This document shows, in pieces, positions 1 through 11,135 of a DNA stretch of 64,000 bases (its first letter is position 1; every line of letters begins with the position of its first letter). Where the stretch lies: the NCBI GenBank assembly GCA_047967505.1, contig CM106539.1, one strand, 5' to 3'. The DNA is from Dipteris shenzhenensis. Taxonomy: Eukaryota; Polypodiophyta; Polypodiopsida; Gleicheniales. The position numbers and the translations under genes are program-made. The notes beneath the pieces were generated by a model. That model saw nothing but the letters and a program-made list of their open reading frames with translations. It had not been told where the DNA came from and searched no databases.

Positions 1-365
1 CTGTGTCCACCCAATCCAAGGCCAAGGCTGCATCAATCTGTTGGACTCTCCCTGCACTCCCTCTGAGATTAAGAACCATCTGGGCCTGTTGGTCTGCAGG
101 AAGCTTCCTGAAGGCTTTCCATGCTCCCACTGTAGATGCAGGGCCCCTCTCCCATCTTGGCCACTGCATGTAAGGAGAAGCTCCAAGTGGTCTGCCAAGC
201 TCATCCAAAATCCTGTCATTCCACATGATAGGCTGCCTTTCAATCTCTTCATGGGTGGATGGGGGAATCCTGCGAAGAGTACTCCTGAAGCTGGCCCATG
301 CTTTCAGGATAGCAACCATAAGAGGGGAAGAGGGAGACCTGAGGTGGGCTGTGGTGAAAACCCAT

Positions 366-1072
366 CTAGTATTGTGTGTCCAATCCTCTCCTGAAGTGGG
401 CGTGCGAGACTGTATGCATCTGATAAAAAAATCCTTCCAAGGCTCTTGCCCTAGCATAAGCCCTCTCACAACGAACTTGCAGAGTAAAGCTCTGCACTGT
501 AGATCTGGGTCGATGATATTCAAACCCCCTTCTCTTGTAGAAAGAATCAAGGTCTCCCAAGCCACCCTGGCTATAACATCAGTTGTGCCATCTAGACCAC
601 TCCATAAAAAGTTTCATACAGGCCTCTTAAGCTGAGTGATACAATCCCTAGAGTGGCACCAACAAGAGCATACAAACCATGCTGTGGCTAGAAGAACCTG
701 GTTAACCACCACCACCCTGGAGGCCAAATCAAGTTTGGCTGAGCTCCAGAAAAGGAGCTTTCTTCTAATGCTTTCCAACACCGGAGCAAACTGTTGTGAA
801 GGAGAGATGCCCACCCCAACCTGGCAGCCCAAATATCTGACGGAGACACCCCTCTGTACCCAAGTGAAGCCAATATCATTACCCCAATCCAGGGTGTCAT
901 TCTCGCAAATCCAAAAACCACCGGATTTATGCCAATTAATGTGTGCACCTGCAGCCGTGCAAAACAAATCCAAGGTTGTCCGGAAGGAAGGGAGTGTCCT
1001 GGGGGAGGCATCCAAAAAAACAGCCATGTCATCTGCCAACTCACTATCCAGCAGCTCTATCACAGACAACAT
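366..1072 (-). pseudogene. LINE-1 ORF2 remnant: reverse transcriptase palm to C-terminal region
   Basis: Translation starts in the catalytic box, read here as LLDSELADD (usual plant L1: FADD or YADD). It continues through the DIGFTWVQRGVSVRYLGCQVG block and the SIRRKLLFWSSAKLDLASRVVVVNQVLLATAW thumb block (cited in part here only to locate it), as in LINE-A and LINE-E. A frameshift near 560 moves the C-terminal part to another frame. Nothing upstream of the catalytic box is present in this orientation. Clearly non-functional. Confidence 0.82.
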
Positions 1073-1180
1073 TGCTAATGCCTATGCTGGAATAGAATAT
1101 GCTAAATATATGCAGCAGGATGTTTTGTTATTGCAACTTGATATTGCCAAAGCTTTTGATACTGTTAACTGGAGCTGGGG
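1073..1180 (+). pseudogene. Foreign RT scrap, motif A of a different LINE, opposite strand
   Basis: The plus strand reads ITDNIANAYAGIEYAKYM, then LLQLDIAKAFDTVNW, the RT motif A region with the D-x-x-K-A-F-D-x-V signature. It lies exactly between the minus-strand ORF1 and RT parts of LINE-1. The wording differs from the LINE-A, D and E motif A (LLDFEKAYDRVDW), so it is not simply an inverted piece of the host copy. It probably entered by template switching or filler-DNA repair. Confidence 0.6.
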
Positions 1181-2380
1181 AATGAGGAGGCCTGTGGCTG
1201 GGGTGAAGAGGAATCAGGAGCCCTCATCTGCGCCTGCACTTTCTCGGTTGTCCTGACTGTGGCAGAAACAGTCTGCGGGGAAGAAGTACCTGTAGTCCCC
1301 TCGTGATCAGAAACCAAGGGGTCAGACACCAAAGTGACTGGGGCTGGTGGATCTAAAGGCCCCTCCTGATATGGAACTGTAGTGTCTGGGGCTGCAGCAA
1401 CATCCACCTCTGGAGTCTGGAAGGCGTCTGTCTGGATAGAATCAAAAGTTTCCTCCTGAGGTAAGGGAGCCGCTCTAATAGCTCTCCATCGTGGTACTAG
1501 GTGTGCTGCGGGCATTGGGCGCCCTGCTACCCCTGGTGGTCCTGGGGTGCGCGAAGCAGGGCACCCAGTTGCTCTTGGTGGTCCTGGAGTGCGTGGTACA
1601 GGGTGCTGGGGAGGTACAGTCGTGGTAGTACGTGAAGGAGCCGCACCAGAAGACCTCTTGGGTCTTTTTCTCTTCCTTGGGCACTCTCTAGCAAAGTGCC
1701 CAAGGGTCCTGCAAATCCTGCACTAGTCCTATCTACCTGAAATCTCGACTCTCTGTCAAAAGAGAGAGCCGTCTGGACGCTGAAGCATAATGTGGTCATC
1801 TGAGATGTTAGGGTCAGAGACAATGACCCTACACGAGGCACCCCATCTGCACTGACTGTCTCTGTCGAGGAAGAAGTCTGCACTGACTGCCTCTGTCAAG
1901 GAAGAAGGCATGCCCAGAAGGGAGGGGATCTCCATGACCACTCCAAATGTGGCTCCGATAGTGACAAGCAGTCGATGGTAGACCTGAGAAAGACCAGGAA
2001 ACCTAATGAACAGTGAGGTGACCCGCCTGTCCTCCTCGACCGGATCGAAGCCCAACTGTAGGGCAAAAGAAAGATCCTCCTCGAACCCAAAGCCAGAGGA
2101 TTAGCTTTGAGAACAAGGGCTGTGGACTCGTGGGAGTCGAAAACCACTTGGAAGAATCCACGTCCCAAAAGTTGAATATCCCTGAGGTGAGGGGCGAGGT
2201 CTCCTGGTAACGCCGCCAGCATCCAGTCTCTAGCCTGTGATCTGGAAGGGTGTGACCCAAAGATGCGGGCGAAAAGTGATGTGGAGCCCTGTAATTCCAC
2301 ATCTTTCTTGAGCTGCTGCAGCTCGTCTTCTGAAAAAATGACGGTTCTCACGGCCAGTGGAGGTGAGATTGGCTGAATGG
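1165..2380 (-). pseudogene. LINE-1 ORF1 remnant
   Basis: The recognisable start is TVIFSEDELQQLKKDVE, followed by a block like the ORF1 core of LINE-A (ARIFGSHPSRSQARDWM, LLGRGFFQVVF). The region after about 1,900 is broken over several frames and ends in a Pro/Ser/Thr-rich tail, as in the C-terminal half of other ORF1s here. No intact CCHC knuckle is visible. The same N-terminal block occurs at 51,900-51,970 on the plus strand. Confidence 0.7.
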
Positions 2381-2439
2381 GGATCCATTCGCCAATCGAT
2401 GTGAAAAGGCTGACTCCAACACTGAAAAATCTCCGTCCG

Positions 2440-3493
2440 TGAAACTACTCCCCAGGATGCCCTGAACGCGGGCGCAGGAAGAAGGAGAAAGAGAGGGTAG
2501 GAGAGAGGGGAAGGGAAGGGAAAGAGAGGGGCAGGAAGAAGGAGAAAGAGAGGGGAGGAGAGTGAGGAGACGGAGGTAGGCTGAGGGGGAGGCGTGGGGA
2601 GCTGAGTTAGGAAGGAAGGGGGCGGGGAGGGAGAGGGAGGAGGTTTTTTTTTTTTTTTCCCGGGAGGGGTCACCTTGGGGGGGAGAGCAGCGGGGGGGGA
2701 GGGGGGGAGAGCGTGGGGGAGGGAGGGGGGCAGGGGAGGAGAAGGGGGTGGGGGGGCTGGCGGGGGAGAGGGAGGGCGGAGGAGAAGGGGGCAGCGGGGA
2801 GGGGGAGAGCAGCGGCGGGGGGGAGAGGGAGGGCGAGGGAGGGGGGCGGGGGGGCTGGCGGGAGAGAGGGAGGGCAGAGGAGAAGGGGGCAGCGGGGGAG
2901 GGGAGAGGAGAAAGGGGCAGCGGGGAGGCGGGGGGGTGGCGAGGGAGAGGGATGACGGGGGAGGAGAAGGGGGACGGGGGGGCTGACGGGTGGGGGAGAG
3001 GTTGGGCAGGGAGGGAGAGGTAGGGGGTAGCGGGGCGGGGGGGGGGGGGGGGGCGGGCGCAGGAGAGGGAGGGCGGGGAGGAGGAAGGGGAGAGGGAGGG
3101 TGAGGGAGGAGGAAGGGGAGAGGGAGGGTGAGGGAGGAGGGAGAGGGGGCTGGCGAGAGGGGAGGGAGAGGAGGAGCAGCGAGGGGGGGAGAGGGGGGGG
3201 CAGCGAGGGAGAGGGAGAGGGAGAGGGGGTTGGCTGAGAGAGGGAGAGGGGGGGGCAGGGCCGGGAGAGGGAGGGCGGGGAGGAGGAAGGGGAGAGGGAG
3301 GGTGAGGGAGGAGGGAGAGGGGGCTGGTGAGAGGGGAGGGAGAGGAGCAGCAGCGAGGGGGGGAGAGGGGGGGGCAGCGAGGGAGAGGGAGAGGGAGAGG
3401 GGGCTGGCTGAGAGAGGGAGAGGGAGAGGGAGAGGGGGCTGGCTGAGAGAGGGAGAGGGGGGGGCAGTAGCTCACGGGGAGGAGCAGCAGCTC
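2440..3493 (-). repeat. LINE-1 5' UTR of repeated pyrimidine-rich monomers
   Basis: The plus strand is nearly pure G and A for about 1 kb, so the element-sense strand is CT-rich. A block starting GAGAGGGAGGGCGGGG at 3,063 recurs at 3,265 with most of the following 170-200 bp repeated. This resembles the tandem monomer promoters of mouse L1. The long Ser/Pro-rich and Gly/Arg-rich open frames over it are composition artefacts. Confidence 0.7.
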
Positions 3494-4491
3494 CATTGCT
3501 AATCCAATTGGCAAGGATCATCAAAGAAAGGTTCTACCATCATGGGATTATGAGATAGGGACAAACCAAAATTGAAAACATGCTTCTCATTTTTGCAAAT
3601 CTGAAACTCCTCCCGGTGAGAAGTTCTCAGAAAATCTTGCAACCCCTAACACAAAGCTGAAATCTCCTTGCATTACTAAGAGTGTAACAATAGAATGGAA
3701 GACCCTTCCCATGGCTCCTTGCATCAATCCACTTCCATTCCCTAGGGTCTCACTACAAGTACTTTATGAAGACACCCCCATAAAGCCAAACACTCTAGGA
3801 GCCCAAAGGTGTGTCCTCTGGGAAAGGATCTAAATATCAGCCAAAAGCTAAAAACACTGACCCACCAGCTCAAAACATGCACCCAAAACAAGTAAATGTT
3901 GAACTGCATTTGCCCATAAATTATTTAATATGCAAGATCTTGGAGGTGCCCTTCAAACACATCGTACACACAAGCAATGATCGTACAAGTTGTTTGTACG
4001 ACCTGGTAGTTGTTAGTGCAACAATTTCGACATTGCCACACAACCCAATCAAAGGAGAAGATTAGGTGCCCTTGAGATTGCACAAGCATAATATGCCTCC
4101 TTGAAGGGTGGACCCAACTCAAAATTGGCACATTTGATATCCTGGCCTCATCAAAATTATCCGCAAGATTGGACGAATAGCATAGCAATAGAGCTACCCC
4201 TCAACATATTTTACCTATTAAAGGGGATACCTTGGAAAGATATCTTGAGGGTTCGATTGGATGGGAGTATTACTATCGACCTAGGGCCTGTTACAAAAGA
4301 AGTGTCGTATGCCTATGAAGAATCACTTTTAAGTTTCATCTTTTGGTCCCATAGATAAAAAATGTAGTGCACAATTGAATCAATCAATAAATCAGCCTCT
4401 CCCTCTACATGGGTACCTATGTGGAAGCATGTCTGCGTGCATGTGTGTGCGCACGTGCAGATAGAAATTCAAAGATCCAAGTAACTCTTAC
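3494..4491. other. LIG4 intron, no feature recognised
   Basis: AT-rich single-copy-looking sequence between LINE-1 and LIG4 exon F. Only short open frames occur, and none resembles a known family. I searched by eye for the next LIG4 exon (after NKLNPYLR) and did not find it, so it probably lies left of the window. Confidence 0.5.
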
Positions 4492-4575
4492 CTCAAGTAA
4501 GGGTTCAGCTTGTTAAGAAGAATATCACGTTCGTCATCACTTAAGCCAGTACCAACCTTACAAAAAGAGATAAAC
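4492..4575 (-). CDS. LIG4: LIG4 exon F (OB-fold region)
   Basis: 84 nt. The acceptor reads ATGGATAG before the exon and the donor is GTAAGAG. It completes the split Arg codon left by exon E and encodes FISFCKVGTGLSDDERDIL and then LNKLNPYLR. The FCKVGTGLSDDE block is the conserved segment after motif V in plant LIG4. It ends in phase 2, so a further exon must follow to the left. Confidence 0.93.
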
Positions 4576-4765
4576 CTATCCATACAAACAAAGTCAACCT
4601 TAGAAAATACAAATGATGTACCTGTTTTTATCTACATCTCAATGAGCAAACCTTTTAGAAAAGAAAGCATTGAAGAGAGAAGGGGAAATGATCAAACATA
4701 ATTTGCATAAAAGCCAAGAGCGAATGCCGCACTTGGAAAGGATGGTACAGCAAATGTTTCAGTTT

Positions 4766-4842
4766 TTCACTACCTGTTTTACGAATCTATGTGGATCACA
4801 CCTTCTCACTACCTGTTCTATGAATCTATGTGGATCACATCA
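4766..4842 (+). repeat. Short tandem duplication in LIG4 intron
   Basis: Two adjacent copies of about 37 bp, beginning ACTACCTGTT and ending ATGTGGATCACA, with a few mismatches. Confidence 0.7.
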
Positions 4843-5442
4843 TGATTACTTGAATGGTGCTCTTCAAAAACACTATGCTGTTCTTTTCAACTATTTCCCA
4901 ATGTATGCTACCTTGACATTATTTGAACAGTAACAAAGTGATAGCCGTACTTAAAACACACTGGAACATCTCAAACTGGAACTCATGTAATCATAGAGCT
5001 TGATGGACCATGACATGACAAATTTTTCCATCTAAACTATGCCGGAAGGTTCTTTAAAGCTTAGACTTGATCTGCAGCCATTTTCAGCATACAAATTACA
5101 AGTCAAAATGAGCATGTAAATAAACAAAAACCCTCTATCCACTAGAATACAAAACCATACTCTATACACCTCTAAAATGCAAAACCACTTCGATCAACAT
5201 TTTGTGTGCAATAGCACTGGACCTAAACATCATGTATTTCATTTCTTATGTCTCTCTCACCCCCTCTACAACACTGCAAAGCAAGCCATTATTCAGCCAA
5301 AGAGTTGACTTGCCCACATGATCGGCACAATATGTAAAAGTAGAAACAAAAACAATGTAAAATGCAACCTTTATTCTGCACAAATAACATATGCTGAAAA
5401 TGCACGAAACATGTTTTTAGTAATAGATGGTAGAAATCTCAC

Positions 5443-5501
5443 CTTGTAGGATGCCCACCCAACTTCGGCCTTTCCGCAAGTCCCAACAAAAATTGACCCA
5501 T
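5443..5501 (-). CDS. LIG4: LIG4 exon E
   Basis: 59 nt. Acceptor GGTTAG, donor GTGAGATT. It encodes MGQFLLGLAERPKLGGHPT plus a split Arg codon and joins exon D in frame (GRQGGQ then MGQFLLGL). This is the conserved stretch after GGYxGxGRxGG in LIG4. The 90-bp intron to exon D is compact, in contrast to the giant introns. Confidence 0.92.
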
Positions 5502-5591
5502 CTAACCCCACAAAATCAACCGATCCAATCGTGGGTTCGTCTCTTTAATTAGTTTTTACTTAACTCAATAGAACAGAAACATAGCAAATAC

Positions 5592-5626
5592 CTGACCTCC
5601 CTGACGCCCAGTTCCAAGGTAGCCAC
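5592..5626 (-). CDS. LIG4: LIG4 exon D
   Basis: 35 nt. The acceptor is ATGTACAG and the donor GTATTTGC. It finishes the Gly codon opened by exon C and encodes GYLGTGRQGGQ, matching the LIG4 GGYYGSGRRGG block. The intron upstream of it, to exon C, is 16,420 bp and contains the three-level nested transposon block and the TRIM. Confidence 0.92.
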
Positions 5627-5824
5627 CTGTACATGAATCAGCATATCAACACAATGGCTGTCTACCATCATCTACCAGAACAAGCATTCTAAGTGCAAAG
5701 CAAATGACTCATCCTAATATTTTAAAAAGTTACAAGGTAACACATTACAATACCCATGTCCCTCATTTAGCTCAAAAATTTTGACCCCTTCAACTTCACT
5801 AACCAAATCACACATCCTCACTAG

Positions 5825-5825
<1 letters not shown>

Positions 5826-5876
<51 letters not shown>

Positions 5877-5887
5877 CACACACACAC
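5826..5887. repeat. Compound (CT)n(CA)n microsatellite
   Basis: About 37 bp of CT repeat run directly into about 25 bp of CA repeat. Confidence 0.97.
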
Positions 5888-5897
5888 CTATTTATAT

Positions 5898-6115
5898 ATG
5901 TTACAATGGAATGCATGTGTGGCACGAAGAATTTGGGGAGCTTTAAGAGCATTGTATAGCTTCCAAAATAAATGCAGGAAAGCACACTTGTGGAGCTAGG
6001 AGATGAGAAAATCTTTATATACTATCTTGTGCAAACATTGACTCTCTATGGATGCCCAGCCTGGGCATCTGGGCTCTCCATAGCATATTGCAAAAGAATA
6101 GAAACAGGGCACAAA
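5898..6115 (+). pseudogene. LINE-F RT fragment (thumb region)
   Basis: Reads WNACVARRIWGALRALYSFQ, then NKCRKAHLW and a second-frame LTLYGCPAW block. The same block (WNACMEKRIL, LKALYNLQNNYRKAHLWNWD) occurs at 63,890-64,000. It corresponds to the post-palm part of a non-L1 LINE RT. Several frame breaks; a dead fragment. Confidence 0.65.
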
Positions 6116-6433
6116 TGCTTTATCATAGGTGAAGTTGGGGTAATAGCACAGACATCAAATCCCATCTTATTAGTTTTCTGGTATATCAGCAGTTTTTTAT
6201 TCCCCATAGCTTCATTCATCCCCCCCGTCACTGCACCAGCCCATGGTCTTAGTGGCTTCCAATGGTTTGTGTAGTATTTGGTGTGCATCATCTTCTTAAT
6301 CTTATTGAGGTATCCCAGATATTGGCATAGTGCAAGCTCAAGTGGTATCACACCTGTTTTAGCTATAATTTGTCCCTTTCTACATTCTTACTTTCCTTTG
6401 AATAGATCTGCCCCAGATTTAGTAGTGAAATAT

Positions 6434-6667
6434 TGTTGGAGTAACAAGAAGGATTGAGCAAGTGAAGCAAAAGGGAGAATTTATTCATGAGAGATAGACC
6501 CAATATATAGGCACCAGTTACATCCAGTAGTGACATCATATGTGAGCTCATGAGAGCATCTAGATCCACAAATCTCTCAATCAGGTCCATGATTCTCTCA
6601 ATCACACACCACAAACCTTAGACCTTAGGACCCTAGGTATGATTCCATTACATCAATTTGTCCTTCT
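6434..6667 (-). repeat. LTR-X 3' LTR
   Basis: Starts TGTTGGAG on the plus strand and matches 17,167-17,399 at about 95%. Its inner end reads CT where the other copy has CA, a single-base change. Polypurine tract GTGGGGGGGAAAG (complement of 6,666-6,678) lies next to it. Confidence 0.9.
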
Positions 6668-6978
6668 TTCCCCCCCACAAATTGATGACCTCAACCCTAG
6701 CAGTAGTCCATGGGAAACTTCATGGCTTGCCCACCTCTAGTGGCAACACGCATGATCCACAACCTAGACTCACTCCGGTTGCATCGACAGTAGACTCATT
6801 TGGACACCCTTGCTCCAACATGATCTCACTCCAAATTCAGCTCTTCGTTTACGATTGGGAGAATAGACAATGATTGTGCATGGGAATACCCTTAGATCTA
6901 GCAAGGTAAAACATAAGACTCACAATCATTTAAGGGAGACTACCCGCAGAGAACCTTATTGACCACACACATAAAATT

Positions 6979-7401
6979 CTAGGGTGATGATGTGTGGAAA
7001 TACTCCCCTTTGATGGCATATCTTGTCCTTTTCCTCGTCTTCCAAGCTGCCATACTGTGAGGTACATTGTCATTGGAGAGGTTCTTGGTGTAGCCCTTCT
7101 TGTAACTCCTTTGCTCTTTGTCCTTCACCACACTCTTTAATGTATCTTGTCCATATTCTGCAATACAAGATCCTTGTTGTCCTTCACGTTCTTTGAGTGT
7201 CCAAGCCTTAAAAACATTTCGTGAATTCTCTGGACTGAAGAGGGTCTTACTACTTGTCATGCAAGGGCAGTGTCTACTCTTGTACAAGAGGTGGTCATGA
7301 TTGGATGGCAAGGTATAGTCAATCAAATACAAGCTCATTTCATACATCATGAAAGATGTTGAAACCATCACTATGCCATCTTCAAAGTACAATAACTTCA
7401 A
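6979..7401 (-). CDS. Unrecognised 140-codon ORF inside LTR-X
   Basis: Open frame beginning MKLLYFEDGIVMVSTSF in the 3' part of the LTR-X internal region. I recognise no gag, protease or pol motif. It is Lys/Arg/Ser-rich near the C-terminus. In an element with no other coding capacity it may be chance or a pol-derived relic. Confidence 0.25.
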   Translation of the reverse strand: MKLLYFEDGIVMVSTSFMMYEMSLYLIDYTLPSNHDHLLYKSRHCPCMTSSKTLFSPENSRNVFKAWTLKEREGQQGSCIAEYGQDTLKSVVKDKEQRSYKKGYTKNLSNDNVPHSMAAWKTRKRTRYAIKGEYFHTSSP

Positions 7402-8294
7402 TCCTCAATATAAAGGGTCAAAAATGCATTCCACCTTCCAACGCTGACAGTCAAAGATCAGTTTTTTTTTTTCAAGAAAAGTACTTCATTCAGTATGAAT
7501 AAAAACTGCAGAGCAAGCTCAAGTGCGGGAGTACATCATGTCAAGCATGAGAAAAAACAGCTCAGAATGAGCAAACAAAAATCCTTCTAGACTCTGACCC
7601 TCCTCCTGGAGGTTCCCTATATGTTCGCCCAAATGGCCATCAAAGTATATATAGTATCTGCCCAGATACTGGTCATAGTCTGAGAAGGGTGAACCTGGGA
7701 GTCCTCCAAAGCCTCTGTACATCTGGCTCTCCAAATATGCCATGCTATGATACTAGCCAGTATCTCCCAAGATGTGTCTACAGAAGCGTGGGGAGCTCTG
7801 AATAGAGTAAACGCAACATCCCGAAGGGAGCATGACTCCACAAGATGTCCTCGAACAAACAAAGTTGTGTCCGTGTCATGTCCCTCGAAGAAAGCTTGTG
7901 GACCAGTGAGTCACAACCAAGCAACTGATCCTCAAGTCATGAAGAAGGGTGCTCTATGAAAAGTGCAAAGTAGCCTAGCACCACCCTTCCAAACCGTCCT
8001 TGCCTCAGTGTACTCCCAAAGGCAGTGCTGCATTGACTCAACTGCTGAGTGGCATCGAGGACATGTAGGGTCAACCTCAAACCTGGATCTCCACAGGTTC
8101 ACTGCAATCCATCCATGAATAGTAAGCCAGATGAATAACGTGATTTTCCTATTCCTGAGGGATTTCCAAAGTCTCCTCGAAACGTTAATCTGCATCTCTA
8201 CAAAAATCTGAAAAGTATCCCAATGAGGAGCTCTAGAGGGCCTCCAGCCTCTACAACTGAGCTGGAATCTCCTGAAATTTATGACCGACTAACG

Positions 8295-8310
8295 AAAGAA
8301 GGGGATGCTC
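8295..8310. repeat. Target-site duplication of LINE-A, left copy
   Basis: AAAGAAGGGGATGCTC, perfectly repeated at 15,651-15,666. The 16-bp length is typical of L1 target-primed insertion. Confidence 0.95.
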
Positions 8311-9096
8311 ATGCAGCAATACTTTCTGGAAACTCCTGCGAGCCTCCCCTCCCCCCCCCGCTAGCTCTACCTCCCCCCCCTAGCTCCTCCTCGCCTCGAC
8401 CACCCTTACCCCCTGCCTCTCCGCGCCCTCACCCCCCCTCACCCGCCGCCTCACCTCGCCGCGCCCCTCGCCTCCGCTCTCACCCCCCTTCGCCCCCCTC
8501 CGCCCCCCCTCGCCTCTCCGCCTCATCTCGCCTCTCCGCTCCCTTCCCCCTCGCCCCCCCTCCGCCTCACCTCGACTCACGCCGCCCCCCCCCTCGCTTC
8601 ACCTCACCCCCCCTCTCGTCGCTCCGCCTCACCTCCCCGCCCCCTCGCCTCACCCGCCCCTCCCCCGCCCCCCGCTTCACCTCCCCGCCCCCTTGCCACA
8701 CCACCCCCCCCGCCCCTCCCGCCCTTCCGCCCTCCGCTCCTCCCCGCACCCTTCACCCCGCCCTTCCGCCCCCGAACCTCCCGCCCCCTCACTCCGCTCC
8801 GCCCTGCCCTTCCGCCCCGCCCCTCCATCCCGCCACCTCCCGCCCTCCCGCCCCGCCCTGCCTCCCCCCGCTCCCGCATCCTCCTCACTTCACCCGCTCT
8901 CCGTCCCCACCCCGCGTCACCTTCGCCTCCCGGCCTTCCGCTTCGCCTCCTCCGTCCTCCGCCCTCCATTCTCCCCCCGCCTTCCGCCTCCGCAACCGTC
9001 CTCTTCACACCCAGGCTCCACCCTCCCGCTTCTATCCGCCCCTTTTTGGGTGGCAGTCTTTTCTTCATCGGAAGCCTCGCAGTTTGTCTTGGCGGT
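8311..9096 (+). repeat. LINE-A 5' UTR, pyrimidine-rich
   Basis: From about 8,340 to 9,030 the plus strand is C-rich with T and very little A (short repeats of CCTCACCTCGCC type). A Pro-rich open frame runs through it but starts in flanking LINE-B sequence, so it is not a gene. It probably contains the internal promoter. Confidence 0.7.
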
Positions 9097-11135
9097 ATGG
9101 CGGCTCCCTGCCCGGAACCGGAGGCCCAGTCGGACCCTCCCTCTCCAGATGCCTACCGCGTTATCCTGACAGAGCAACAATCATCTTGGGTTCAGGAGGT
9201 TGCCAATGACTTTGCCCGTACCTCTGTTTACGGCAGAGTCATTGGACACTCTCCCTCCAGATCAACCATTAGGGACTGGCTCCAGTCCACTCTCATGCTA
9301 GAGGATGGCCATATTGAGGAGGTGGCCCTTATGGGAAGGGGCATCTTCTGGCTCAAACTCTCCAATGAGAAAGATGCGAGCAACCTGATTGCTGGTTCCC
9401 CCACGTCGGTGGATGGAAAGATTATCATGATAGTCCCGTGGTACCGTGGATTCAGCGCAGCGGATTTTGATGTTCGGTTCCGTATACCTCGCCATCCAGT
9501 GACGCTAGTTTTTCCAGGTCTTGCTGCTGAGCTGCGGCCGATTGTCAGGGACCTGTGCTCCCATTTTGGCTGGGTTATGCACGACACTTTCGCCGACGCG
9601 GTGACTACGGCAGGAGCCCCCCGAGTCCGTGTGGCTGTGGCGGATCCTGCGACTCTCCCTGCAGTGATCGAGATCATGACAGATGCCGGCAGCATCACCC
9701 AAAGCATGGTAGTCACCGGACAGCCAGGCCAGTGCCTGAGGTGCCACGGCTTTGGGCACTTGGCGGTTGCTTGTCCACGTTTCGCCAGCTCTTCTCGGCC
9801 TACCCCGCCCCCGCCCCCGCCCCCTCCCCCCCCCTCCGGACAGCCACGTCAGGAGGAGCCGAGGCAGCCGGAGTCCGGTCCAGAGTTAGTGGGCAGTTGG
9901 ACTGAGGTTAGAAGGAAAAGAGGAAAGAACAAGAAGATTTCGGATAAAGGCAAGGAGGCAGAGGTTACCCATCCTGCAGCAGCACCTCAGAGACCTGACA
10001 GGCAGCCGCCCCAGGGACCTGGGAGAGCTTCTTCTTCGACAGTAGCCCGCCCTTCACAGCCTCAGATCCCCCTCTCTTCCGCTCCCCCGCCCCTTTCCAC
10101 TCAGCCCCAGCCCCTTCCCCAGTTTCACCCCCCTTCTCCCGACCCGTAGCTTCAGCCCCCGCCTCTTCCTCCTCAGTCTCCTCCTCCTCCTTCTCAGCCC
10201 CAGTTCCAGATGCATCCCCATCCCCCTTCCCCCGTCTCTCTCGACTCTCCTGCAGAGTTAGCTGCACCGACGGCTTCCCAACCGAGGGCAGCCCCCGCTC
10301 CTCCTCCTCCACCTCCTCCGCTAGTCGCCTCCGTGGAGTCTGAGTCGCCTACCCCCCAGCCTCCTCCCCCCCCCCCCTCCACTGGCAGGACACCCGGAGT
10401 CTACACCACCACTGGAGCAGGCTTCCCTGTCCTAGCCCCTCAGTGGCAGACTCTGATGGGTCTCAGCTTCAGGAGAGAGAGCTTCCTCGAGATTTTTACA
10501 GATCTGGCCCGTGGGACTACTTGGATATGGCCAACCTCGGGACCTTCCTGGCTTGTCTCGACATCAGTATCTTCCTGCTCCGCAAAGAGGCGGATGGGAA
10601 GATTGCCGCCTTGGCCCCTAGGGATGGCCCTAGCTTTGCTTTCACGTTCCTCAGCAACGGCACCGAGGCCTGGACAGACAACTCGGTCTAGGAGGCTCTC
10701 AGAGAGCAGACGCACGCTCAGGTTTGCTCTTGGATAGGCCCGTCCGGTGGGCGGCTTCTCGAGACTCAGTGGTCCGAGGGCGACGTGCGCCTGCGGTGGC
10801 GTTGGGCCGCCAAACGCTTCCGACTGATTGTGATCCTCAGGCCTCCCCTGTCATGGCCCCTCCCCCAGGATGTCAGAGCCTAGTCCCCTCAGAAACTCCG
10901 AGCCTTCTACGGGATGACTACTTTAGAGATCTCGAGCTGGCTCCAGAAAGCATTTGCTCATGGCACCAAAGGCCTCTCGCCTTTGCTGAAGGTGTTGAAG
11001 AACGGGCAGGACGACCCTGCCTCCCCCTCCAAACCTTCTCATAAGCGACAGCGCCTCCACTCCGAAATGTCAGCATCTTCATCGACTTCGACCGCGAGCA
11101 GACAGTTGTTCGCAGCCTCCCATTCCTCACCATGA
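9097..11135 (+). pseudogene. LINE-A ORF1, RNA-binding protein with CCHC knuckle
   Basis: Start chosen at 9,097 (GGTATGG, good plant context), giving MAAPCPEPEAQ. Residues 25-200 are the conserved plant L1 ORF1 core (VYGRVIGHSPSRSTIRDWL, ALMGRGIFWLKL, IIMIVPWYRGFSAADFD). A CCHC zinc knuckle CLRCHGFGHLAVAC follows, then a long Pro-rich linker, and a second domain near 10,450-10,850 (DFYRSGPWDYLDMANLGTFL). In-frame TAG codons lie at 10,147, 10,689 and 10,881, with a frameshift near 10,430. The terminal TGA overlaps the ORF2 ATG as ATGA at 11,132-11,135. It should bind the element RNA in the RNP. Confidence 0.85.

Larger units (their letters stand above)
1..3493 (-). mobile_element. L1-type LINE remnant (LINE-1), 3' end outside window
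   Basis: Reading right to left: a GA-rich (pyrimidine-rich in element sense) 5' UTR, ORF1 remnants, then directly the RT core and the C-terminal part of ORF2. The 5' end is placed at 3,493 because the same start, GAGCTGCTGCTCCTCCCC, begins the plus-strand copy at 51,111. The endonuclease and the first half of the RT are missing; about 100 bp of foreign plus-strand RT sequence sits in their place. The 1-400 part matches the ORF2 C-terminal region of LINE-B (16,200-15,900), so both belong to one family. The element lies in a LIG4 intron left of exon F, in sense orientation. Confidence 0.85.

Noticed and set aside
2348-3524. 388- and 284-codon Pro/Ser-rich ORFs and Gly/Arg-rich ORFs on the other strand
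   Set aside because: They are stop-free because the DNA is almost pure purine on one strand (L1 5' UTR); all frames look alike and none has a motif.
8223-9209. 328-codon Pro-rich ORF
   Set aside because: It starts in LINE-B flank and crosses the target duplication and the LINE-A 5' UTR, so it cannot be an element gene.
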